Positions 1 through 8,262 are shown, counted from the first letter of the stretch. The stretch: DNA of 64,000 bases from Bacillota bacterium (GCA_023391105.1 JAEWBO010000022.1:1-64000); one strand, 5' to 3'. A program made the numbers and translations. The notes: generated by a model from the letters alone, not told the origin.

Positions 1-1
1 C

Positions 2-78
2 TGGCGTTCCCGGCGCGACTCGAACGCGCCACATCCCGCTTAGGAGGCGGGCCCTCTATCCTGATGAGGTACGGGAAC
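2..78 (-). tRNA. tRNA-Arg (anticodon CCU)
   Basis: Read on the minus strand, the cloverleaf is complete. The 7-bp acceptor stem pairs GTTCCCG with CGGGAAC, the D arm is followed by an anticodon stem CCCGC/GCGGG, and the 7-base loop CTCCTAA carries anticodon CCT, which decodes AGG as arginine. The T arm is GCGCG/CGCGC with loop TTCGAGT, and the 3' CCA is encoded at positions 2-4. The gene sits at the edge of the window, so its promoter side faces the decayed tRNA copies at 80-275. Confidence 0.95.
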
Positions 79-91
79 ATATTATTCGATT

Positions 92-151
92 TTTGCCTCA
101 AATCCCAGCGGGTTAGGAGGCGTGCGCTCTATCCTACTGAGCTACGGGTGC
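92..151 (-). pseudogene. Decayed tRNA-Arg(CCU) copy, 5' part only
   Basis: On the minus strand the sequence begins GCACCCGTAGCTCAG, a good 5' acceptor strand and D arm, and reaches an anticodon loop CTCCTAA identical to that of the intact tRNA at 2-78. After the loop the expected stem strand GCGTG is replaced by CCCGC. No T arm or matching 3' acceptor strand CGGGTGC follows. I read it as a truncated duplicate of the neighbouring tRNA; it is unlikely to be functional. Confidence 0.7.
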
Positions 152-232
152 TTGATACATATTCGGTTCTCAAAAGCGCCTGCATGTCCTCCACGGACAT
201 TGCGCTAAAGTCGCCGCACTATGTCATTTTCT

Positions 233-271
233 TAACGCTGCATGCACTCTGTCTAACTAGCTATTTTGCGC
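233..271 (-). pseudogene. Possible tRNA fossil, 5' half
   Basis: The minus strand reads GCGCAAAATAGCTAGTTAGA and continues into CAGAGTGCATGC, which resembles a tRNA 5' acceptor strand plus D arm with one lost base and a few substitutions. No anticodon arm can be drawn. Nearby, the 16-base segment around ATGTCATTTT recurs at about 224 and 301, roughly 77 bp apart (a tRNA-gene length), suggesting an old tandem tRNA cluster that decayed. Confidence 0.35.
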
Positions 272-336
272 ATATCTTCGTGCTCGTCAAAACGCGCACC
301 ATGTCATTTTACAAACAAACGATGCAAAAGTCAATG

Positions 337-1695
337 TCAGTTACGGACACCCTGAAGCGGCGCAGGTATACGTCCGCCGCGCTCAATCAGCCTGTTTGAA
401 CCACCCATGGCCACATCCATAACCACCACACTGCCCCATAAACCACCATACTCCACGCGTTCCCCTACTTTGCCGTCAGGAACCGGAATAATGCGCACGC
501 CCGTCGTCTTGGAATTTATCACGCCGATTGCCGCTTCGTCCGCGATGATCGCAGAGATGACAGTATCCGGTGTATCGCCAGGCACTGCCACCATATCCAA
601 ACCCACTGAGCAAACAGCCGTCATAGCTTCAAGCTTTTGCAACGATAATTCGCCCTTTAGCACCGCGGCAATCATGCCTTCATCTTCGCTCACAGGAATG
701 AACGCGCCCGAAAGTCCGCCCACATGCGACGACGCCATCAGTCCGCCTTTTTTAACTGCATCGTTAAGCAGCGCGAGTGCCGCCGTGGTGCCATGCATAC
801 CGCACACATCCACGCCGATCTCCTCTAATATTCGCGCCACGCTGTCACCGATGGCCGGTGTAGGCGCGAGAGACAAGTCCACAATGCCAAACGGCACGCC
901 AAGCCGCTGGGACGCCTCTTTGGCCACAAGCTGGCCAACACGTGTGACGCGAAATGCCGTCTTCTTGATCACCTCAGCCACCACGTCAAAGCTCTCGCCT
1001 TTCACCTTTTCCAGTGCCGCTTTTACCACGCCCGGGCCGCTGACACCTACGTTGATGGCACACTCAGGCTCGCCCGCACCGCAGAATGCACCCGCCATAA
1101 ACGGGTTGTCCTCGATGGCGTTAGCGAAAACCACAAACTTGGCGCAACCAAAGCCGCCGTAAGATTTTGTTAGATCTGCGGTTTGCTTGATTACACGACC
1201 CATCTTCGCCACAGCATCCATGTTGATACCCGAGCGTGTGCTCGCCACATTAACAAACGCGCAAACGCGCTCCGTTGCAGAAAGCGCAGACGGAAGTGAA
1301 TCAATGAGCACCGTATCACTCTTGGTTTCACCCTTGTGCACCAGCGCGCCAAAGCCGCCTATGAAATTGACACCCGTGTGTGCCGCCGCTTCATCCAACG
1401 CTTTAGCGAAAATCGTGTAGTCATTTAAGCCGCTCGCCGCTGCGATCTCAGAAATAGGTGTCACGGAAATGCGCTTGTTAACAATGGGTACACCAAACTC
1501 ACGGGCAATTTCGTCGCCAACGCGTACGAGATCTTTCGCTTTCTCGTAAATTTTCTTCTTAATATTGTCACAGCAAACGCCCGCATCCGCACTAATGCAG
1601 TCGCGAAGCGATATGCCCATGGTGATGGTTCTCACATCAAGATTCTCGGTGTCGATCATTTTGATGGTATCGAGCACCTCATACTTGGAAATCAA
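337..1695 (-). CDS. UPF0210 / DUF711 (PFL-like) family protein
   Basis: This 452-residue protein matches the UPF0210 family, cytosolic proteins widespread in anaerobes and structurally related to pyruvate-formate-lyase-like folds but of unknown reaction. Family-type segments visible are the N-terminal DIDTENLD-like stretch near residue 15, GVNFIGGFGALVHKG near 110 and the C-terminal GGLWGSVVVMDV. The length is normal. The start is TTG at 1693-1695 because CTGGAGGA lies 8 bases upstream and no ATG is as well placed. In many genomes a small ACT-domain partner lies next to it; none is visible here. It faces the tRNA region and appears monocistronic. Confidence 0.88.
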   Translation of the reverse strand: MISKYEVLDTIKMIDTENLDVRTITMGISLRDCISADAGVCCDNIKKKIYEKAKDLVRVGDEIAREFGVPIVNKRISVTPISEIAAASGLNDYTIFAKALDEAAAHTGVNFIGGFGALVHKGETKSDTVLIDSLPSALSATERVCAFVNVASTRSGINMDAVAKMGRVIKQTADLTKSYGGFGCAKFVVFANAIEDNPFMAGAFCGAGEPECAINVGVSGPGVVKAALEKVKGESFDVVAEVIKKTAFRVTRVGQLVAKEASQRLGVPFGIVDLSLAPTPAIGDSVARILEEIGVDVCGMHGTTAALALLNDAVKKGGLMASSHVGGLSGAFIPVSEDEGMIAAVLKGELSLQKLEAMTAVCSVGLDMVAVPGDTPDTVISAIIADEAAIGVINSKTTGVRIIPVPDGKVGERVEYGGLWGSVVVMDVAMGGSNRLIERGGRIPAPLQGVRN

Positions 1696-1995
1696 TATGT
1701 ATTCCTCCAGTTGTTATTTATTTTACCCATTATAATAGGAATAGTCCGTATATACACCCGAAAATCATAGCCAGCTTAGCTTTCGCGCATATGAATGCTT
1801 CCTTGCGATATGAGCTATTATAAACCAGGCTTTGCCGTTGCGCAATTACTAAGAAATTTGAACATAAAATATTTCGTAAATATTACCAATGATAACATTC
1901 TGTGAAGCTCCTGTTAAATAACGTTTTTGAGTGTTTAGCTATTTCAAAAACAACCGATATTATGCGTGTAAGCTATTATGAAAGGATGGAGGATA
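1696..1995. other. Intergenic region between divergent genes
   Basis: About 300 AT-rich bases separate the UPF0210 gene (minus) from a 24-codon ORF (plus). I see no RNA structure with a run of T, no riboswitch core and no longer ORF. The region presumably holds the two divergent promoters, but no pair of boxes stands out. Confidence 0.5.
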
Positions 1996-2070
1996 ATGAA
2001 AAAGCTTATTGCGGCGGGAGCGATGCTGTTATTTGTGGGTTTATATTTTGTCGTTGGGATGATCGGTTAA
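1996..2070 (+). CDS. Very short single-span membrane peptide (24 aa)
   Basis: ATG at 1996 follows GGATGGAGGATA, a strong ribosome binding site at short spacing. The product starts MKKLIAAGAMLLFVG, continues LYFVVGMIG and stops: two lysines followed by one hydrophobic span that fills the rest of the peptide. I do not recognise a family. It could be a small membrane protein or a toxin-like or leader peptide. The region after it (2071-2160) contains another ribosome-binding-like AAAGGAG before a four-codon ORF, with no clear gene. Confidence 0.45.
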   Translation: MKKLIAAGAMLLFVGLYFVVGMIG

Positions 2071-2185
2071 TTTGAAAACATAGTGAAAGGAGCAGTCCAT
2101 GCTCAATGTCTAGAAGGAGCTTAAGGCTAAACCCTTACGCTCTTTTATTTTGTATCATTCCAAAAAGCTACGTTTTTTTTGGGAA

Positions 2186-2213
2186 ACGAAAAAAGCGGCC
2201 GGTCAGCCGCTTT
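2186..2213 (-). terminator. Intrinsic terminator of the DUF378 gene
   Basis: On the minus strand the stem AAAGCGGC/GCCGCTTT (2206-2213 with 2192-2199) has a 6-base loop and is followed by a run of T. It lies just downstream of the DUF378 stop codon. Confidence 0.85.
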
Positions 2214-2225
2214 CCATATCTATTC

Positions 2226-2423
2226 TTATTTTTCTCTGTGTTTGACCCTAGGTACCAACATGATTGCCCATAATCCGGCAAGTCCCACCAGTGCATAAAT
2301 AATTCTGGAGACAATTGCAGACTGACCGCCAAAAATTGCGGCAACGAGGTCGAACTGGAAAAACCCGATAAGACCCCAATTGATGGCACCGATTATGACC
2401 AGTATCATTGCAACGATATTCAA
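2226..2423 (-). CDS. DUF378 family small membrane protein
   Basis: About 65 residues with two hydrophobic spans and the family signature GAINWGLIGFFQFDLV, typical of DUF378 (YuzA-like) inner-membrane proteins of unknown function. The frame opens at a TTG at 2432 that touches AAAGGAG directly, so I prefer the second TTG at 2423, which gives 9-base spacing and the usual family N terminus (M-N-I-V-A). A terminator follows. The neighbours give no functional hint. Confidence 0.8.
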   Translation of the reverse strand: MNIVAMILVIIGAINWGLIGFFQFDLVAAIFGGQSAIVSRIIYALVGLAGLWAIMLVPRVKHREK

Positions 2424-2461
2424 GCAAATCAACTCCTTTCGTGCTTATTATTCGCAAAGCA

Positions 2462-2695
2462 CTACGGAGTTATCAATTTTTTGTTCTTTTTGTTCTTACC
2501 AATTGCTTCTATTTCTAATGTATCAAATTCGACGCTCTCCACAAAATCGTCCGCATAAAATACCGTTCTTCTAAATGATTTTATTTCCGCATGATGTTTA
2601 GCACAAATAATCGGCTTGGAAAGATCCAGCCGATCACATATCGCGGATATGGCACTTAAAAAATCCTCTTCCTCAAGCGTCACATCTGTCTTCAT
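2462..2695 (-). CDS. Hypothetical small acidic protein
   Basis: This is a 77-residue soluble protein with an acidic N terminus (TLEEEDF), a central Cys/His segment ICAKHHAEIK and a lysine/asparagine-rich tail KNKKNKK. No family is recognised. The ORF can be extended 12 codons to a TTG at 2731, but there is no ribosome binding site there; GAAGAC before the ATG at 2695 is weak too, so the start is uncertain. It lies 42 bases downstream of pepV on the same strand and may be co-transcribed with it. Confidence 0.5.
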   Translation of the reverse strand: MKTDVTLEEEDFLSAISAICDRLDLSKPIICAKHHAEIKSFRRTVFYADDFVESVEFDTLEIEAIGKNKKNKKLITP

Positions 2696-2737
2696 ACTGT
2701 CTTCAATTTTAATCTTTCCCCAAAATCTCAAAGGCGT

Positions 2738-4117
2738 TCACTCACAAAGCTTGATAATCGCGTTGGCGATGATTTCCGCGTTTTTTATCAAACTGTCGAT
2801 GTCGATATATTCATCCGGCCCGTGTTCTACATTGGGCTGACCGGGAAACAACGATCCAAACGTCACTGCGTTTTCAAAGGCCCGCGCATATGTCGCGCCG
2901 CCGATAGAGATGCAATACGCGTCCTCTCCTGTAACCTCGGTGTAAGCCTCTTTGAGCGCTGTCACCAACGGGCTGTCCTCTGGCACAAAATGAGAATCCA
3001 GCGTATGCTGATAGTGTATCTGAAACGCATCAAAATGCTTTTGAAGCTTTTCTTCGACAAACTTGCGCTCAACCGTTATGGGATAGCGAATATCGATACC
3101 CGCTTTTAATACACCGTCATTTAGGCTCAAGGTGCCAAGGTTAAACGTTAACTTTCCGGATATGTCGTCGGACAAAGCAAGCTCCACAGGCTCACCGTTA
3201 TAATATGTGCCAATTTTGTTGGCCAGCTCATAGAGGGCTTCTGAGATTTTTCCTGAAGACAGCGGCAGCGTACCAAGGTATTGCAGCAGCGAAGCCGCCG
3301 CGTTAATCCCCTGATCCGGCCTTGAGCCGTGCGCACTCCTGCCGATCGCCTGAATCCTGACAAGGCCGTCCCCGCCATCCTGCGCGCTGAGCGTGGCGCC
3401 TATGGGACATTTGTAGTTACCAAGGCTCTTTTGTATGGTTGATAGGGGCGCCGCCATTACGCATTCAGCTTTGTTTGGTACCACATTAATGCGCGTACCT
3501 GCGGCAAAGCTTTTAACGCTGATTCCGGCTTCATCTCCAGCTGCTTCAACGGAAAGCACCACATGCAGCAGACCCTTTTCGGCATTGATTACCGGGTATT
3601 CGCCGTCCGGAGAAAACGCGATATCGGGCAGCGGCTCATGTCTCTTGTAAAAATCCATATCTGCCCAGCCAGACTCCTCATCGGCACCAAAAATAAGGCG
3701 AACCTTTTTGTTAAGCTGCACACAGTTGTCGCTGAGCGCTTTAATCGCATAAAGGGCGGCAACACAGGGCCCCTTGTCATCTATGGCGCCGCGGCCGTAT
3801 ATCCTGCCATCCTTCTCTATTCCTTCGAAGGCCGGCATCGTCCAGCCGTCGCCCATGGGAACCACGTCGATGTGGGTCAAAATGCCCAGCATCTCATCGC
3901 CATAACCGTAATCCACATACGCCATGTGTCCAAATAAGTTGACACATTCCAAGTCCATTCTTTCCGCTGTGCTTTGAACAAACATCAACGCATCAAATAT
4001 ACCTTTCCCATATGGCATATTGGGCTGGCTCTCGCTTTTGACACTTTCTATTTTTAGGAAATTCTTTAGAACTTCCACCATTTCCTGCCTGTATGGCTCA
4101 AAAGAAAAATCAAGCAT
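2738..4117 (-). CDS. pepV: M20 family dipeptidase, PepV-type
   Basis: This is a cytosolic zinc dipeptidase of the M20 family, and its length (about 459 residues) is normal for PepV. Metal and catalytic motifs are present in order: ILTHIDVVPMGDGW (His ligand and Asp) near 80, GRGAIDDKGP (bridging Asp) near 110, GADEESG (general base Glu and ligand) near 145, FSPDGEYP, and a C-terminal NVEHGPDE supplying the last His. The start at 4117 gives 9-base spacing from AAGGAGG; the ATG two codons upstream at 4123 would leave only three bases. The gene follows uppP by 25 bases and may share its transcript. The likely role is hydrolysis of imported dipeptides. Confidence 0.9.
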   Translation of the reverse strand: MLDFSFEPYRQEMVEVLKNFLKIESVKSESQPNMPYGKGIFDALMFVQSTAERMDLECVNLFGHMAYVDYGYGDEMLGILTHIDVVPMGDGWTMPAFEGIEKDGRIYGRGAIDDKGPCVAALYAIKALSDNCVQLNKKVRLIFGADEESGWADMDFYKRHEPLPDIAFSPDGEYPVINAEKGLLHVVLSVEAAGDEAGISVKSFAAGTRINVVPNKAECVMAAPLSTIQKSLGNYKCPIGATLSAQDGGDGLVRIQAIGRSAHGSRPDQGINAAASLLQYLGTLPLSSGKISEALYELANKIGTYYNGEPVELALSDDISGKLTFNLGTLSLNDGVLKAGIDIRYPITVERKFVEEKLQKHFDAFQIHYQHTLDSHFVPEDSPLVTALKEAYTEVTGEDAYCISIGGATYARAFENAVTFGSLFPGQPNVEHGPDEYIDIDSLIKNAEIIANAIIKLCE

Positions 4118-4142
4118 GAACATGAGCCTCCTTCAATTTATA

Positions 4143-4931
4143 TTATGCCCAGTTAATCATTTTTAGCAGATATTGATCCAGTAAAACAAATATACCAAGC
4201 ACCGCCACGTATATGGCGAAACCATAAAGTCGTTTTTTGGAAATCAGCGCAAGCATAAATCTGATGGCAAAATAGCCCGATATGGCTGCGCAGACAGCGC
4301 CAACAATCGTCGGCAGCAGTTCTACATTGATTGCGGAATCTGAAACGATTTTCGCACCCTGCAGCACAACCGACCCAAGAATCGCGGGTATGGACATGAG
4401 GAACGAAAAGCTCGCTGCCTGCCGCCTGTCGATTCCCGAAACCAAACCGCCCGCAATGGTTGAGCCCGCGCGCGACACGCCCGGAAAAATCGCCACAGCC
4501 TGCATCACGCCCATTGTGATGGTGCTGCCCATACCAATCTCACGCTTGCGGTTGAGGCGATCTGAAATTTTTTCTGATAATGTCAGCACACACGCGGTGA
4601 GTAAAAAGCCGTATCCAAGATAAGTCCCGGTAAACGTACCTTCGAAAAAATCTCCGAACAGCAGCGTGGCCAAAACAGCGGGAATCGTGGCAACGATGAG
4701 GAAAAGCGTCATTTTTGAGAAGAAGTTTTTGAATATATCCACAATGCTTTTCCACATCACAATCACAACCGCGACAAGCGTCCCTAAGTGCAGCATTGTA
4801 TCAAAAAAGAGCTGCGGCTCAGACATTCCAAACACATTATGCAGCAGCACCAGATGACCGCTGCTTGATACCGGCAAAAATTCCGTTAAACCCTGGACGA
4901 TGCCAAGGACAATCGCTTCTAAAATTCCCAT
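4143..4931 (-). CDS. uppP: Undecaprenyl-diphosphatase UppP (BacA family)
   Basis: A 262-residue polytopic membrane enzyme that dephosphorylates undecaprenyl diphosphate, recycling the lipid carrier for peptidoglycan; overexpression of the family gives bacitracin resistance. The first catalytic region QGLTEFLPVSSSGH is at residues 14-27 and the second, FPGVSRAGSTI, at about 150-160, both intact. About seven or eight hydrophobic spans are visible. The start ATG is preceded by AAAGGAAATTCTT. Read first on the minus strand, it precedes pepV. Confidence 0.95.
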   Translation of the reverse strand: MGILEAIVLGIVQGLTEFLPVSSSGHLVLLHNVFGMSEPQLFFDTMLHLGTLVAVVIVMWKSIVDIFKNFFSKMTLFLIVATIPAVLATLLFGDFFEGTFTGTYLGYGFLLTACVLTLSEKISDRLNRKREIGMGSTITMGVMQAVAIFPGVSRAGSTIAGGLVSGIDRRQAASFSFLMSIPAILGSVVLQGAKIVSDSAINVELLPTIVGAVCAAISGYFAIRFMLALISKKRLYGFAIYVAVLGIFVLLDQYLLKMINWA

Positions 4932-5083
4932 AAGAATTTCCTTTCATATTTTGGCGATGTTATTATATCAGTAAAGATATGATTTGCAAAGAGATGATAT
5001 GTAAAACTTGGTTTCACTGACGTTAAGCATCTGTTCTCGCCAGCTTTGGGTTGTATTAAGGTGCTTCAAAGCCGCCCCCGGTG

Positions 5084-5112
5084 TTGACTATCCTTTATTT
5101 CGGGTATAAAAT
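5084..5112 (+). promoter_or_regulatory. Sigma-A-type promoter of ilvE
   Basis: TTGACT at 5084-5089 and TAAAAT at 5107-5112 are separated by 17 bases, about 45 bases before the ilvE start codon. No T-box or leader-peptide attenuator is visible, which is notable for a branched-chain amino acid gene in this phylum. Confidence 0.6.
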
Positions 5113-5156
5113 ACTTGAAATAACGTGTTTTATATCATAATGAGGAGAATGGCATC

Positions 5157-6221
5157 ATGAAGCTAGAGGTATTGAAGTCACAAAGTTTAAAACAAAAGCC
5201 GGAGAATGAATCCAAACTCGGATTCGGCAGGATTTTTACCGACCACATGCTCACCGTTGAATACAAGGCGGGCAAGGGCTGGCACGATGCCAAAATTCGT
5301 CCCTATGAAAATTTTTCACTGTCTCCGGCATGCAATGTGCTTCATTACAGCCAGACGATATTTGAAGGCATGAAGGCCTACCGCACCGACAATGGCATCA
5401 ACCTTTTCCGTCCCTGGGAAAACTTCAAACGCATGAATCTCTCGGCACGGCGCATGTGCATACCCGAGATCGACGAAGCATTTTCGCTTGAGGCGCTGGA
5501 GGAACTAATTCGCGTTGAGCAAGATTGGGTACCGCGTTCAGAAGGCACATCACTTTATATTCGCCCCACCATCATCGCAACGGATCCGTTTCTTGGTGTG
5601 CGCGCGGGTGAGGAATATATCTTCTATATCATATTGAGCCCCGTGGGTGCTTACTACGCCTCGGGTTTAGAACCGGTGGATATCTATGTGGAAGACGAAT
5701 ATGTGCGCTCAGTCAAGGGCGGCACTGGCTTTGTCAAAACGGGCGGCAATTACGCAGCCAGCCTTTTGGCGGGCGATCATGCGCACAAGAGAGGCTACTC
5801 TCAGGTGCTCTGGCTGGACGGCGTCGAGAAAAAGTACGTTGAGGAAGTGGGTTCAATGAACATCTTCTTCAAGATTCGCGGCGAGCTTTATACCGCGCCC
5901 TTGGGCGGCAGCATACTGCCGGGTATCACGCGCGATTCCATCATCCGGCTTGCCAAAGATGTTTACGGTGTCAATGTGCGCGAAGAGCGCATTGCCATCG
6001 CCGATATTTTCGCGGAAAACGAATCCGGCGGGCTGGAGGAAGTGTTCGGTACGGGCACAGCCGCGGTTGTCAGCCCCGTGGGCGGCATGACATGGGAAGG
6101 CAAGAGCATCAAGATATCCGGCGGCAAGATGGGCGAACTGACATCCAAGCTGTACGATAAGCTCACAGGCATACAATATGGCCGTGAAAAGGATGAATTC
6201 GGTTGGATCAGAACGATATAA
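5157..6221 (+). CDS. ilvE: Branched-chain amino acid aminotransferase
   Basis: A fold-type IV PLP enzyme of 354 residues that transaminates 2-oxo acids of valine, leucine and isoleucine with glutamate. Visible features are the N-terminal HYSQTIFEGMKAYR segment (about 64-77), the region FVKTGGNYAASL with the PLP lysine near 194, the substrate-loop segment EEVGSMNIFF and the C-terminal GTGTAAVVSPV phosphate-binding loop. The length is that of the BCAT-like (long) class rather than D-amino-acid transaminases. The start ATG follows TGAGGAGAATGGCATC. It is monocistronic, with two hairpins in its 3' region. Confidence 0.94.
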   Translation: MKLEVLKSQSLKQKPENESKLGFGRIFTDHMLTVEYKAGKGWHDAKIRPYENFSLSPACNVLHYSQTIFEGMKAYRTDNGINLFRPWENFKRMNLSARRMCIPEIDEAFSLEALEELIRVEQDWVPRSEGTSLYIRPTIIATDPFLGVRAGEEYIFYIILSPVGAYYASGLEPVDIYVEDEYVRSVKGGTGFVKTGGNYAASLLAGDHAHKRGYSQVLWLDGVEKKYVEEVGSMNIFFKIRGELYTAPLGGSILPGITRDSIIRLAKDVYGVNVREERIAIADIFAENESGGLEEVFGTGTAAVVSPVGGMTWEGKSIKISGGKMGELTSKLYDKLTGIQYGREKDEFGWIRTI

Positions 6222-6328
6222 AACCATCGGATGTTCTAAGCATAACGGTTATTCAATAGATGTTTCACCTGCAAAAACAAGTTTAGCATGACACGATTTA
6301 CTGCTCACTGCAACTTGTGATCAAAGAG

Positions 6329-6370
6329 GGAACGACCTCCGCCTGTGCCCCGAATGGGGTATGTCGTTCC
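6329..6370 (+). other. Imperfect long hairpin in ilvE 3' region
   Basis: GGAACGAC (6329-6336) pairs with GTCGTTCC (6363-6370), and an inner CCCC/GGGG stem (6348-6351 with 6356-6359) is capped by GAAT. No run of T follows, so it is not itself a terminator. It could be a processed 3' structure or an RNA element read from either strand. Confidence 0.4.
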
Positions 6371-6398
6371 GAGTTATTGATTCCAGCTTTAGAATTTT

Positions 6399-6428
6399 AG
6401 GCCTTTGCGACAAGCGCAAAGGCCTTTC
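6399..6428 (+). terminator. Intrinsic terminator downstream of ilvE
   Basis: The stem AGGCCTTTGCG / CGCAAAGGCCT with a 5-base loop is followed by TTCTTT. It is near perfect and could also act on minus-strand transcripts. Confidence 0.8.
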
Positions 6429-6490
6429 TTTATCGAAACGATAACTACTCCGTTTCATATCCGTATCAACTTTTATACGGTCAGCAGTCC

Positions 6491-6589
6491 CTATCTCTGG
6501 CATTCCTCTTTAAGCACTTTAAACAGCCCGCCACTGTTCGGCGACATGCATGCATAGCTGTCGCCAAACTCGCGGATGTACTTTTCATT
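6491..6589 (-). pseudogene. Possible C-terminal gene remnant downstream of the VOC gene
   Basis: Directly after the VOC stop codon, one minus-strand frame reads NEKYIREFGDSYACMSPN and continues SGGLFKVLKEECQR before a stop. Its composition is protein-like, but the stretch has no start codon or ribosome binding site. It may be the tail of a lost gene or a frame-shifted C-terminal extension of the VOC protein. Family unknown. Confidence 0.25.
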
Positions 6590-6981
6590 TAAGGCTGCAC
6601 CGTGATTTCCACGAGATTGCCGTCGGGATCGTAAACACTCGCTTCGAAATACCCGTCGCCCGTGCGGCGTGGCTCCCCCACGATGGTATAGCCGTCTTCC
6701 TTAAGCTGTTTCGTCATGGTACAAACACCTTCTTCGCTTTCCAGCCCAAAAGCAATATGCGAAAACCCGACAGTTTCCTTTTTTGTTCCCTCAGAAATGG
6801 TGCTCATCTGCATAATCTCAAGACGAGCCCCCTTGCCAAATGACAAAAAGTACGATTCAAAATTCACACCCGGCCCTCTTGGCGATATATATTTTTCACC
6901 CGGCTTACCGCCGAAATAGCGCACATAGAAATCCTTCATGGCTTCCAGCTGCCGCGTCCATATGGCGATGTGCTCAATCAT
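6589..6981 (-). CDS. VOC / glyoxalase family metalloprotein
   Basis: This 130-residue vicinal-oxygen-chelate fold protein starts MIEHIAIWTRQLE, with the conserved first-strand His, and ends with YDPDGNLVEI, which carries the metal-ligand Glu typical of glyoxalase I-like and lactoylglutathione-lyase-like proteins. The SHIAFGLES segment supplies the second-repeat His. Substrate unknown. The start is the ATG at 6981, nine bases after GGAGG; the in-frame ATG at 6996 overlaps that ribosome binding site. It is probably a single gene. An ORF remnant follows its stop. Confidence 0.85.
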   Translation of the reverse strand: MIEHIAIWTRQLEAMKDFYVRYFGGKPGEKYISPRGPGVNFESYFLSFGKGARLEIMQMSTISEGTKKETVGFSHIAFGLESEEGVCTMTKQLKEDGYTIVGEPRRTGDGYFEASVYDPDGNLVEITVQP

Positions 6982-7063
6982 TGGCTTGTCCTCCATAAAT
7001 TATAGAAAATTAGCATAGTTTATTTCGACGAGACGATACGTTTCACCTTCTTGCCGCTTAGAG

Positions 7064-8113
7064 CTACGGCTCACGTATATTGTCGATCAACAGCCCGTCT
7101 TCTTTTTTCTTCGTTTCCACACAGAACTCACGCGCCACAAAGAGATTCTTGCCTACCGCATATTTTAGCGCGATGCCGCTTTGTCCGCAAGCGGGCGATA
7201 TCGACTGTGTAAATGAATCGAACCCGCCGAAAAATTCCTTCAGGTCGGCAAAAGAAAGCCCCTCCGCAAGAGATGGCGTGAGACACTCCATCGCAACGTT
7301 TGGCTTATCGGCCTTAAGCGCCTGAAGCAATGCGGCACATATGTCAACAGGCGTGGCAGCGGGTTTGGGCACGCACGTAAACCACCCGAGTTCGCTGCCT
7401 GCGGGCACAAGGCGCCCCCCGCTTTTTTCCCAGCGCGTCTTGAGCTGCCGGTATTCATCATTTGTCACCACTGTGATGCTCTCCCTTTCCACCTTGGAGT
7501 CCTCGCAGGTTGTGCAGATATCCAGACCAAAAGAGGGCAGGATATGCGCCGCACATATGTAATTCTGACCTTCCGTGGTTTTGCCGGACGCGTAAAGCAA
7601 GGGAAATTCGCCGAATTTGGTAAAGCCTATATCCACGCTTGCCACAAAAAACGGCAGCGGTGATACGAATTTTAAACGGTTTGTCGCAGCATGTTCCACC
7701 ACAAAGCTGGAGCAAGCTTCATTATATATAAACGCCGTGTGCCGTTCACCACTGAGATAAAAATCAAAAGGCGACAGAACCGATGGGTGCAGCTCCGTCT
7801 CATCGTTCCTGTATACCATTTCCGGATACAGCGTTAATTCCACAATATTGTCTGGCCACATGCATAGGTCAATAAGGCCGTCACTTGCGAACACCGCGCC
7901 CTTAGATGCGATTGATACACGCCGCGTATACGGAAGATAAACAAAATTTGTGTCGCTTTCTAGCGGCAGCATCGTGATGAAAAACGACGAGTTGGCTGCA
8001 ATCGGCTGTGTGACAGCGCCCATGCCCGTCTCACCCGCCGGTGCCTGGTTGATGCAGATAAGCGCATGCACACTGGAATTGATATAAAGCAATTTTATGG
8101 TCTTGTCTTCCAT
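7064..8113 (-). CDS. Uncharacterised protein, about 349 aa
   Basis: I do not recognise a family. The protein is soluble, without signal peptide or membrane span. Its first two thirds look beta-rich, with a YINSSVHALICINQ opening and segments such as FDFYLSGERHTAFIYN and FGEFPLLYASGKT. The last third, after GWFTCVPKPAATP, looks helical. The pattern suggests a sandwich domain plus a helical C-terminal domain. The start is the ATG at 8113 behind AAGGGGGACGCT; an in-frame upstream start at 8131 lacks a site. It is divergent from the SANT-like gene at 8337. Possibly lineage-specific. Confidence 0.7.
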   Translation of the reverse strand: MEDKTIKLLYINSSVHALICINQAPAGETGMGAVTQPIAANSSFFITMLPLESDTNFVYLPYTRRVSIASKGAVFASDGLIDLCMWPDNIVELTLYPEMVYRNDETELHPSVLSPFDFYLSGERHTAFIYNEACSSFVVEHAATNRLKFVSPLPFFVASVDIGFTKFGEFPLLYASGKTTEGQNYICAAHILPSFGLDICTTCEDSKVERESITVVTNDEYRQLKTRWEKSGGRLVPAGSELGWFTCVPKPAATPVDICAALLQALKADKPNVAMECLTPSLAEGLSFADLKEFFGGFDSFTQSISPACGQSGIALKYAVGKNLFVAREFCVETKKKEDGLLIDNIREP

Positions 8114-8221
8114 AGCGTCCCCCTTGTACAATATATATATTCAGTTTATGCGGCGCTGATACACAATTCTAATGACGGCATACGGCGCATAACTATATAT
8201 AAAAGAAAAATACGACACACA

Positions 8222-8262
8222 AAAGCAAACGGATCGGTGAAACGTTTGCTTTTTAATTTTTT
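8222..8262 (+). terminator. Terminator-like hairpin in the leader of the SANT-like gene
   Basis: AAAGCAAACG (8222-8231) pairs with CGTTTGCTTT (8243-8252) and is followed by a T-rich run to 8262. No plus-strand gene ends upstream; the only plus-strand transcript that could reach it starts in the 8114-8220 gap. It is therefore either an attenuator for the gene at 8337 or the end of a very short RNA. Confidence 0.5.

Noticed and set aside
407..1162. 251-codon plus-strand ORF antisense to the UPF0210 gene
   Set aside because: It is the shadow of a GC-biased gene, rich in Ser/Thr/Pro, with no ribosome binding site; the minus-strand protein has clear family motifs.
4932..5156. Possible T-box or leader peptide for ilvE
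   Set aside because: No branched-chain codon run, no paired hairpins and only a short leader after the promoter.
6321..6503. 60-codon minus-strand ORF downstream of ilvE
   Set aside because: It is made of the two hairpins and the terminator read in reverse.
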